A stretch of DNA of 64,000 bases from Bacteroidales bacterium (GTDB taxonomy: Bacteria > Bacteroidota > Bacteroidia > Bacteroidales > F082). Below are positions 57,801 through 64,000 of this stretch, in pieces. The DNA is taken from positions 38,789 to 102,788 of the forward strand of contig JANQGJ010000084.1 of NCBI GenBank assembly GCA_028277395.1, written 5' to 3'. Each line of letters begins with the position of its first letter. The first letter of the stretch is position 1. The notes below the pieces were generated by a model, which saw only the letters and a program-made list of their open reading frames with translations, was not told the origin of the DNA and made no database searches. The translations under genes and the position numbers were made by a program.

Positions 57801-58388
57801 ATGGCTAGTAAAAGAGAATCGAATTTCATAAACATGGTTGTTACTCTATTTATGGTATCAGCCGTTGCTGCCCTTGCTCTAGGAGCTGTGTATAATGTTA
57901 CAAAAGAACCGATTGCGTTGGCAAAAAAGAAGAAACTGGAGGCGGCAATAAAAGTTGTTCTTCCTGAATTTGATGATATAGAAACCATAAAAGTAGGACT
58001 TGGTGATGATGAAGATTCACTGATATATTATGTTGCATCAAAAGATGACAAAGTTATTGGTACAGCAATAAAATCATGGACAATGATGGGTTTTAGTGGT
58101 AAAATTGAAATAATGGTTGGATTATTACAAGATGGTACCATAAATAATACTGCTGTTGTTGACCATAAAGAAACTCCGGGACTTGGAGATAAAATGGATG
58201 TTGCCAAATCTGATTTTCCTCTACAGTTTATAGGTAAAGATCCAGGAACCTACAATTTAAAGGTAACAAAAGACGGTGGTGAAATTGATGCAATAACTGC
58301 TGCCACTATTACATCACGTGCATTTTGTGATGCTGTTCAACGAGCTTACGACTCATTTGAAAATAAAAAAGAAAATGACCAGAAGTAG
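57801..58388 (+). CDS. rnfG: Rnf complex subunit G (covalent-FMN protein)
   Basis: The 195-residue protein has one N-terminal span (about 11-31) and a periplasmic FMN-binding domain. The flavin threonine is T169 in DAITAATITSRA; the usual Gly before Ala-Thr is Ala here. HKETPGLGDK is also conserved. Operon gaps on both sides are short. Confidence 0.95.
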   Translation: MASKRESNFINMVVTLFMVSAVAALALGAVYNVTKEPIALAKKKKLEAAIKVVLPEFDDIETIKVGLGDDEDSLIYYVASKDDKVIGTAIKSWTMMGFSGKIEIMVGLLQDGTINNTAVVDHKETPGLGDKMDVAKSDFPLQFIGKDPGTYNLKVTKDGGEIDAITAATITSRAFCDAVQRAYDSFENKKENDQK

Positions 58389-58414
58389 ATCCGAATATTT
58401 GAAAATTTAAAACT

Positions 58415-58996
58415 ATGAATCAGATACAGAACCTTACAAAAGGATTTATTAAGGAAAATCCTGTTTTTGTTCTCCTGCTTGGCCTTTGTCCTGCTCTTGG
58501 GGTAACTACCTCAGCTATTAACGGTCTTGGTATGGGACTGGCAACAACATTTGTTTTAGTGATGTCTAACCTGGTTGTTGCTTTAATAAAAAGTATGATA
58601 CCTGATAAGGTAAGGATTCCATCCTTTATCCTTATAATTGCTTCATTTGTAACTATAGTGGAACTTGTTATGCAGGCATATATGCCCGGTTTGTTTGATG
58701 CCCTTGGATTGTTTATTCCTCTTATTGTAGTAAACTGTCTTGTACTGGGTCGTGCCGAAGCCTTTGCATCTAAAAATAATATTGGCTCGTCACTTGTTGA
58801 TGGCTTTGGAATGGGGATGGGTTTTTCTTTCGCCCTTACACTATTAGGTGGAGTACGAGAATTGTTGGGTGCAGGTGCAATCTTTGGTTTTAACTTATTG
58901 GAAGGAGACCTGATGCTTGCTTTCATTTTACCTCCGGGAGCATTTATCGCTTTAGGTTATCTGGTAGCTATCACTAATAAATTTAACAAAGCCTAA
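58415..58996 (+). CDS. rnfE: Rnf complex subunit E
   Basis: The 193-residue integral membrane protein has six spans; [21 protein letters not shown] and [17 protein letters not shown] carry the conserved cysteines that, with those of RnfA, ligate a membrane iron-sulfur cluster in related complexes. Confidence 0.95.
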   Translation: MNQIQNLTKGFIKENPVFVLLLGLCPALGVTTSAINGLGMGLATTFVLVMSNLVVALIKSMIPDKVRIPSFILIIASFVTIVELVMQAYMPGLFDALGLFIPLIVVNCLVLGRAEAFASKNNIGSSLVDGFGMGMGFSFALTLLGGVRELLGAGAIFGFNLLEGDLMLAFILPPGAFIALGYLVAITNKFNKA

Positions 58997-59007
58997 TACT
59001 TATTGAT

Positions 59008-59580
59008 ATGGAATATTTTGTAATTATTATAGGGTCGATATTTGTAAGCAACATTGTACTTGCACAGTTTTTAGGCATATGTCCTTTTGTTGGAGTATCC
59101 AGTAAGGTTTCAACCTCTGTTGGTATGGGTGGAGCGGTTTTATTTGTAATGACTCTTGCAACTATGGTGACATGGGTGTTACAATATTATGTTCTGAATC
59201 CGTTTGGATTAGGATTTATGCAAACCATTGTTTTCATCCTGGTAGTTGCTTCATTGGTGCAAATGGTTGAGATTATTCTTAAAAAAGTCAGCCCATCATT
59301 ATACTCAGCTTTAGGTGTATTTTTACCATTGATTACAACTAACTGTGCTGTACTTGGGGTTGCCATACTTACAATTCAGAAAGATTTTAGCCTGCTCGAA
59401 GGAGTTGTTTACGCAGTAGCCAATGCAATTGGATTTACCCTTGCAATAGTTCTGTTTGCAGGCATTAGAGAACATCTTGATCTGATGGAAGTACCAAAAG
59501 GAATGAAAGGTGTTCCAATAGCTCTTGTAGTTGCCGGTATATTAGCTTTATCGTTTTTTGGTTTTACCGGACTGGTTTAG
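59008..59580 (+). CDS. rnfA: Rnf complex subunit A
   Basis: The 190-residue protein has six spans and is homologous to RnfE with inverted topology. LAQFLGICPFVGVS and PLITTNCAVLGVA hold the paired cysteines for the intramembrane cluster. It is the last gene of the order B-C-D-G-E-A. Confidence 0.96.
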   Translation: MEYFVIIIGSIFVSNIVLAQFLGICPFVGVSSKVSTSVGMGGAVLFVMTLATMVTWVLQYYVLNPFGLGFMQTIVFILVVASLVQMVEIILKKVSPSLYSALGVFLPLITTNCAVLGVAILTIQKDFSLLEGVVYAVANAIGFTLAIVLFAGIREHLDLMEVPKGMKGVPIALVVAGILALSFFGFTGLV

Positions 59581-59611
59581 ACTGGCCAGTATTGATAAAT
59601 GAGTTTATTTT

Positions 59612-59634
59612 ATACGCATCTTAATGTGTATTTG
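59612..59634 (+). terminator. Weak candidate terminator after rnfA
   Basis: Eight-base arms (59612-59619 with 59624-59631) with one G-U wobble on the plus-strand RNA and a 4-base loop, followed by only two T's. Most of the 179-bp gap to the next gene shows nothing else besides the promoter near its end. Confidence 0.3.
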
Positions 59635-59726
59635 ACCAAAACCACTTAATTATTTTTTTGCTTTTCTTAGATCTTTACTTCATTTTCCATAACTGATCAT
59701 ATCGTTAATTATAACTCTAAATTGAT

Positions 59727-59734
59727 TACATTTG
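59727..59734 (+). promoter_or_regulatory. Candidate -7 box for the ftsE-like gene
   Basis: TACATTTG about 25 bases before the ATG at 59760; no clear -33. Confidence 0.4.
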
Positions 59735-59759
59735 ACCTGATATTTGAAAAATATTATCA

Positions 59760-60425
59760 ATGGAAAATCAATCGATAATTGAGCTAACTAGTCTTTCAGT
59801 ATTTCAAAAAAACAAACTTGTTTTAACAGATGTTAATCTTAATATTTCTGTTGGAGAATTCATTTATATGATAGGTAAAACAGGAAGTGGCAAATCAAGT
59901 CTGATGCAGGTTTTGTATGGAGACCTGCCTGTAGAACAGGGAGAGGTAACTGTTTGTGGCTATAATTTAAAAACTATTAAGTCAAAACAATTACCTCATC
60001 TGAGAAGGAAATTGGGAATTGTATTTCAGGATTTTCAATTACTTGAAGACCGTACCATCCGTAAAAATATGGAATTCGTGTTAAAGGCAACAGGGTGGAA
60101 AGATAAAAAAACTATTGATGAACGAATTTTGAAGGTTCTGGATGAAGTAGAATTAATAGATAAGCTAAATTCCATGCCGCACCAGTTATCAGGAGGTGAG
60201 CAGCAACGAATTGCTATTGCCAGGGCTATGCTAAATGAGCCGGATGTTATACTGGCAGATGAGCCAACAGGTAACCTTGATCCTGAAACATCAAACGGCA
60301 TTATGAAGATTTTGTTCAGAATAAGTGAACTCGGCAAAACAGTAATCATGGCAACTCATAATTATAACTTAATAAATAAATTTCCCGGAAGAGTTATTAA
60401 ATGCGAAGAAGGTACTGTTTCCTAA
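59760..60425 (+). CDS. FtsE-like ABC ATPase
   Basis: The 221-residue ATPase has Walker [10 protein letters not shown] (39-47), signature LSGGEQQ (143-149), Walker B VILADEP and D-loop GNLD. It resembles FtsE, which with FtsX controls peptidoglycan hydrolases at division. No FtsX-like membrane partner is next to it; the neighbours are rnfA and a convergent glycosyltransferase. LolD/MacB-type ATPases look similar, so the name FtsE is tentative. Confidence 0.75.
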   Translation: MENQSIIELTSLSVFQKNKLVLTDVNLNISVGEFIYMIGKTGSGKSSLMQVLYGDLPVEQGEVTVCGYNLKTIKSKQLPHLRRKLGIVFQDFQLLEDRTIRKNMEFVLKATGWKDKKTIDERILKVLDEVELIDKLNSMPHQLSGGEQQRIAIARAMLNEPDVILADEPTGNLDPETSNGIMKILFRISELGKTVIMATHNYNLINKFPGRVIKCEEGTVS

Positions 60426-60460
60426 ATTCTCTATTACAATCTCATTTGTAGTTGAAAATC

Positions 60461-61579
60461 CTAATTAATCAGGTTTATCAGACTTTTAACATTGCGACCA
60501 TTACAATATATTTTGCTTAGGTTCTTTTTTCTTTCCTCAATGTGTTGTTCTGTAAATTCTTTTCTAAACAATATCTTTATTCTTCTCCTTAATGTAACAT
60601 GGTTGTTAGCTACTTCGCACAGATCGTCTAAATTACTGCCACTTAGCATTTTATCGTTCACCAAAGTGAACCTTCCATTGTAGAGGTTATTAAGCAGCTT
60701 CAACTTCAAACCGGTTCTCTGAGCTGTAATTGAAACATTAATGTGAGCATTCTCAATTAAATTTTGTAATTCATCATCATTGGGATTGCTTATCAGTTCA
60801 ACATTCGATATAACATCGATCCTGGTTTTAAGCTGCATTGGAGGGTTTAACCCGGCAATCTTAAAAGGTACATCCAAATCGTTAAAAACCTCATCTAAAA
60901 GAAAGTTTACTGCATTTTCATTTTCAGCAACAGATAGGTTTCCATGATAAAGTACATAACTTCCCCTGCCTTTTTTGCTTTTCACCTCTTTAAATGGGTG
61001 AAATGCAGGAACATGATCAACCCGGCTAAACTCCTTATTAAAATATTCCTTATCATTCTCTGAAATTGCAAGGATTCTGTCAGCTTTTTCCAGTACTTTC
61101 TCGTATCTCTTAAGTTTTGCAGCCTCATTATAGAAATAATACTTCTTAAATATGTCTTTCTCAGCTTTTGCAAGATTATGGTAGTACTCATGTTCAATAT
61201 TATGTGCCCGAACCAGTCTTATTCTTGCTTTGAGTCTGGGTTCTTCAAGTAAAGCAGATGTATGAAGACCTTCCATCAATATAGGATAATTATCCTTTGA
61301 TAGATTTTCAATCAGATTCTCTGAGGTTCTTGTACTTACAATATAAGGAATACTTTTAAACAAATGTTTTTTTGATATGTCTCTTTTGTAATAGTCAACT
61401 TTATAAAAAGACTCCTTCATAATTGAATAATGCTCTCTTCCATACTGAAAACAGTGCATATGTACTTTTACACCATGTTCAGTAAGTGCCTTTGCTTTAA
61501 AAAACACATCTATCACACCTCCATAGTTCGCAGGATACGGAATATCGAATGAAATTATATGTAAATGCAAATCAGACAT
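60461..61579 (-). CDS. GT-B glycosyltransferase
   Basis: The 372-residue protein has an N-terminal IISFDIPYPANYGGVIDVF segment and a two-lobed GT-B pattern with a Rossmann-like second half (VLYHGNLSVAENENAVNFLL). Its start overlaps the preceding gene's stop by 8 bp, so the two transferases form an operon. Acceptor and donor are unknown. A role in surface polysaccharide is plausible given the Wzx/Wzy set, but that set lies 24 kb away. Confidence 0.78.
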   Translation of the reverse strand: MSDLHLHIISFDIPYPANYGGVIDVFFKAKALTEHGVKVHMHCFQYGREHYSIMKESFYKVDYYKRDISKKHLFKSIPYIVSTRTSENLIENLSKDNYPILMEGLHTSALLEEPRLKARIRLVRAHNIEHEYYHNLAKAEKDIFKKYYFYNEAAKLKRYEKVLEKADRILAISENDKEYFNKEFSRVDHVPAFHPFKEVKSKKGRGSYVLYHGNLSVAENENAVNFLLDEVFNDLDVPFKIAGLNPPMQLKTRIDVISNVELISNPNDDELQNLIENAHINVSITAQRTGLKLKLLNNLYNGRFTLVNDKMLSGSNLDDLCEVANNHVTLRRRIKILFRKEFTEQHIEERKKNLSKIYCNGRNVKSLINLIN

Positions 61580-62690
61580 ATTTTCTATAAATTTTTATTA
61601 AGGATTTCTCTTCGTTTTCCCATACCAGTTCTTTTGAAGCGAAAATACAATTTTTTTTCCACTCATCCATTAAGTCCTGATTACTAAGCATATGATTGAT
61701 TTTTTCGGCAATATTTACCGGGTCATGATCTTTTATAAAATCGCCAATCTTGTACTTAGTTATAATCTTTTCAAGTTCAGGAAGTCGTGATGACAATACT
61801 GGTATCCCTGCCTGTATGTAATCAAATAACTTATTAGGGAGACTATACATGTAATTCAGATTTAGTGGTTTATCAAGTGTTAAACCAAGGTTAGCCACAG
61901 ACGTAAACTTCATCATTTCATGATATGGTAAACGTGGTTTAAAAATAATTCTTGATACCAGTTTATGATATTCAACCATTTCTTTTAGCTTATTAATAAC
62001 ATCTCCCCCACCTATTATCAATAATATGGCATCATTTACATAAACCATTGCTTCAATTAACTCTTCAACACCCCTTTGAACATTAATTCCCGAACCTTGC
62101 AATATAAGTATAGGAACATTATCAGGTAGACCCAAAGAATTTCTGGTAATATTATCAATTGCAGTTAACCCTCTTGGAATATTTCTCACTACTGTTGGCT
62201 TAATGCCATAATCACGTTCAAACAGGTTTGCTATTGAATCATTAACAGTGATAGTATCAGTTAATTTAGGAAATAAATTGCGTTCAATAAATTTCCAAAC
62301 CTTTTGAACTCTTTTCCTGCTCACTAACTCAGGTACTTCAGTAAAGTATTCATGACTATCATATACCAACGGGGTTTTCCGAATTCTGCTAACCAGATAA
62401 TTAGGTAAAAGGGTATCAAGATCATTTGATATTAACATATCTGATTTTCTAAACAACAGAAAACAAAACAGCCGAATATTAAACTCAGCATAAAATAATG
62501 GACCTCTTTCCCAAAACAATTTCATTCTTCTATAACCATACTCACGTGAGTCCATTTCCGGGCTATTCTGCAAACGTCTTCCAACCAGAAGAACATCACA
62601 TCCAATAGAAACAAGTGTTTGACAAACCTTGTTAACTCTTTGATCAGTTACCAGATCATTTATTACAGAAACAACTACTCGTTTTTTCAA
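61572..62690 (-). CDS. GT-B glycosyltransferase (GT4-like)
   Basis: The 372-residue protein begins with DLVTDQRVNKVCQTL, contains PLVYDSHEYFTEVPEL and a C-terminal donor domain (ILILQGSGINVQRGVEELIEAM; Glu-x7-Glu-like region ...PNKLFDYIQAGIPVL). The start is TTG at 62690, as no ATG is nearby. It is the first gene of the pair and is divergent from murB. Confidence 0.78.
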   Translation of the reverse strand: MKKRVVVSVINDLVTDQRVNKVCQTLVSIGCDVLLVGRRLQNSPEMDSREYGYRRMKLFWERGPLFYAEFNIRLFCFLLFRKSDMLISNDLDTLLPNYLVSRIRKTPLVYDSHEYFTEVPELVSRKRVQKVWKFIERNLFPKLTDTITVNDSIANLFERDYGIKPTVVRNIPRGLTAIDNITRNSLGLPDNVPILILQGSGINVQRGVEELIEAMVYVNDAILLIIGGGDVINKLKEMVEYHKLVSRIIFKPRLPYHEMMKFTSVANLGLTLDKPLNLNYMYSLPNKLFDYIQAGIPVLSSRLPELEKIITKYKIGDFIKDHDPVNIAEKINHMLSNQDLMDEWKKNCIFASKELVWENEEKSLIKIYRKYV

Positions 62691-62766
62691 TCCTGATTAT
62701 TAATTTGGTAAAATTAGTTCCTTTTAATGAATAACAAAGTAATAAGTTTATTATTGCTCAAATTGC

Positions 62767-62774
62767 TATCTTTG
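62767..62774 (+). promoter_or_regulatory. Candidate -7 box touching the murB start codon
   Basis: TATCTTTG ends 7 bases before the ATG at 62782, so transcription would begin at or within a base or two of the start codon. Confidence 0.4.
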
Positions 62775-62781
62775 GTGCACT

Positions 62782-63795
62782 ATGATTATAAAAGAAGACT
62801 TTTGCTTAACTCCCTTCAATACATTTGGCATTGAGGCTATTGCATATGAATTATCAATTATAAACTCAATAAAAAACCTGCAGGAATTGTTCAATGCCGG
62901 ATTACTTAAGAAAAAGATACTAATATTAAGTAAAGGAAGTAATATTTTGTTCACAGGAAATTTTGAGGGTTTGGTACTGTTAAATCAAATCTGGGGTAAA
63001 GAAATCGTTGATGAAGATGATGAATTTGTATATCTGAAAGTAAATGCGGGTGAATTTTGGCCGGCGCTGGTAGATTTTTCTGTTGAAAATGGCTGGGGAG
63101 GTCTTGAAAACATGGCAGAAATTCCAGGAAAAGTTGGTGCAGCACCTATTCAAAATATTGGTGCATACGGTTCAGAATTAAAAGATGTACTTATTAGCCT
63201 GAAAGCCTTCGATATGGTTGAAGGAAGGACTGTTGAGTTTCAAAACCATGAGTGTAAATTTGGATACAGGACCAGTATATTCAAATCTAAATATAAAAAC
63301 AGGTTTTTCATTACAAGTATTTTAATCAAACTATCAAAGAATCCGAAATTGAATCTAAGCTATAAGCCTCTTGCTGATGCATTTCTGAATATTGATAATG
63401 AATCTTTAACTGTAAAAGATGTAAGTAAAAAAGTAGCTGAAATCAGAAACTCTAAACTTCCACACCCTGATAAATTAAAAAATGCCGGTAGTTTTTTTAA
63501 GAATCCTTATGTATCTGAAGAACAATTGAACACCCTAATAGGATCATATCCCGATATCCCTTATTATAAGATAAATAATGATCTTTTTAAGATTCCGGCA
63601 GCATGGCTGATTGAGAAATGTAACTGGAAAGGAAAGAGAATAGGAAATGTAGGAGTACACAAGAACCAGGCACTTGTTATTGTTAAATATGATAAAGCAA
63701 CAGGTCATGACATCCTAAACCTTGCTAACTCTGTAAAGAAAAGTATTTTGACCAATTTCAATATCCACCTGGAACTTGAAGTTAACGTTGTTTGA
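62782..63795 (+). CDS. murB: UDP-N-acetylenolpyruvoylglucosamine reductase
   Basis: The 337-residue FAD enzyme reduces UDP-GlcNAc-enolpyruvate to UDP-MurNAc. Signatures: LTPFNTFG near the N-terminus, SKGSNILF for the flavin, MAEIPGKVGAAPIQNIGAYG, FGYRTSIFK, and the proton-donating S237 in NAGSFFKNP. The C-terminal substrate loop matches type I MurB. The N-terminus is the family's usual one, fixing the ATG. Confidence 0.96.
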   Translation: MIIKEDFCLTPFNTFGIEAIAYELSIINSIKNLQELFNAGLLKKKILILSKGSNILFTGNFEGLVLLNQIWGKEIVDEDDEFVYLKVNAGEFWPALVDFSVENGWGGLENMAEIPGKVGAAPIQNIGAYGSELKDVLISLKAFDMVEGRTVEFQNHECKFGYRTSIFKSKYKNRFFITSILIKLSKNPKLNLSYKPLADAFLNIDNESLTVKDVSKKVAEIRNSKLPHPDKLKNAGSFFKNPYVSEEQLNTLIGSYPDIPYYKINNDLFKIPAAWLIEKCNWKGKRIGNVGVHKNQALVIVKYDKATGHDILNLANSVKKSILTNFNIHLELEVNVV

Positions 63796-63930
63796 TTGTT
63801 CTCCCAATAGTTATTAGGATTACTCAATCGCTCAGATGGTTCGATTGTTACATGATATCCTGAAAATTATTTTTAACAATGAAGCAATGAATCCTGCCTA
63901 CGGCAGCTACGGTGTACCCACAACTATTGA

Positions 63931-63938
63931 TAACTTTG
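63931..63938 (+). promoter_or_regulatory. Candidate -7 box before the last gene
   Basis: TAACTTTG, ending 4 bases before the ATG at 63943. The 63796-63942 gap contains a weak hairpin (63825-63847) but no convincing terminator. Confidence 0.35.
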
Positions 63939-63942
63939 TAAG

Positions 63943-64000
63943 ATGAATAAATATATACATCCTGTTTCGTTTACTGCTGATTATATTGGATACTTTGGTG
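63943..64000 (+). CDS. Start of an unidentified gene, cut by the window edge
   Basis: The ATG at 63943 begins 19 visible codons (MNKYIHPVSFTADYIGYFG) and the frame stays open to the edge. Too short to assign a family. A promoter-like box lies directly upstream and the sequence looks coding, but this is only suggestive. Confidence 0.4.
   Translation, partial: MNKYIHPVSFTADYIGYFG

Noticed and set aside
58420..58926. 168-codon open frame on the minus strand opposite rnfE
   Set aside because: It lies entirely within rnfE, whose membrane-protein sequence is clearly real, and its translation has no recognisable pattern.
59581..59590. Perfect 10-bp palindrome ACTGGCCAGT just after rnfA
   Set aside because: No spacer for a hairpin and no flanking signal; likely chance.
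63825..63847. Inverted repeat CAATCG ... CGATTG after murB
   Set aside because: Six-bp stem with a long loop and no following T run; too weak to call a terminator.
1..64000. tRNA, rRNA, insertion sequences, prophage or CRISPR
   Set aside because: No GTTC-type tRNA arms, transposase motifs, long terminal repeats or regularly spaced short repeats were seen on either strand; a covariance-model search would be decisive.

Overview
The window is about 64 kb of AT-rich DNA from a chromosome of the phylum Bacteroidota, probably an anaerobic or facultative member of the Bacteroidales/Marinilabiliales side. The reasons are: an LpxC-FabZ fusion followed by lpxA, efp and a second lpxD; Rnf genes in the order B-C-D-G-E-A preceded by an RseC-type gene; a TonB-dependent receptor and several lipoproteins; repeated promoter-like TAnnTTTG boxes; almost no Shine-Dalgarno sequences; and several TTG or GTG starts. 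Coding density is high. No rRNA, tRNA, insertion sequence, prophage or CRISPR array was found, and no gap between genes exceeds 300 bp. The region looks like ordinary core chromosome.

Layout. 1-4114: 3' end of a TonB-dependent receptor, a terminator, then a secreted nucleotide-pyrophosphatase-type phosphodiesterase and a PhoD-like phosphatase (phosphoester scavenging). 4124-12551: aroC, a lipoprotein, a DUF349 coiled-coil protein, a patatin/beta-barrel protein, a trans-sulfuration PLP enzyme and a ferritin-like protein. 12685-17722: a MurNAc-recycling operon (an AmgK-like sugar kinase fused to a RapZ C-terminal domain, then MurU) running into an AddB-like nuclease. 17835-25890: two large hybrid histidine kinases plus stand-alone CheR and CheB, a sensory module without CheA, CheW or a chemoreceptor. 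25891-31244: AcpH-like, IorA/IorB, a SirB1-like protein and TyrRS. 31385-36656: an exopolysaccharide/O-antigen set (Wzx-like flippase, two Wzz-like proteins, Wzy/WaaL-like polymerase or ligase). 36665-41631: lipid A initiation cluster (lpxD, lpxC-fabZ, lpxA, efp, second lpxD). 41809-45224: FloA/NfeD, ClpS and two membrane proteins. 45440-52095: HtpG, an ATP-grasp protein, a DEAD-box helicase and a nadC operon. 52326-59580: lipoprotein, SDR and RseC genes, then the complete Rnf complex. 59760-64000: an FtsE-like ATPase, two glycosyltransferases, MurB and the start of another gene.

How they work together. IorAB would make reduced ferredoxin from aryl-pyruvates, and Rnf would couple ferredoxin oxidation to NAD+ reduction and ion pumping. 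Envelope construction dominates the rest: lipid A, peptidoglycan (MurB, MurU, AmgK), surface polysaccharide and outer-membrane uptake.

Most notable points: (1) the AmgK-RapZ fusion, which joins an amino-sugar kinase to a domain family that senses glucosamine-6-phosphate and binds RNA in Escherichia coli; (2) an A10 run at the end of the first Wzz gene, after which the -1 frame stays open through the whole 149-bp gap into the second Wzz gene, suggesting programmed slippage, phase variation or an assembly error; (3) the kinase-CheR-CheB module with no obvious methylation target; (4) promoter-like boxes placed so close to the wzx-like and murB start codons that the transcripts may be leaderless. 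All calls come from reading the sequence; no database search was run.
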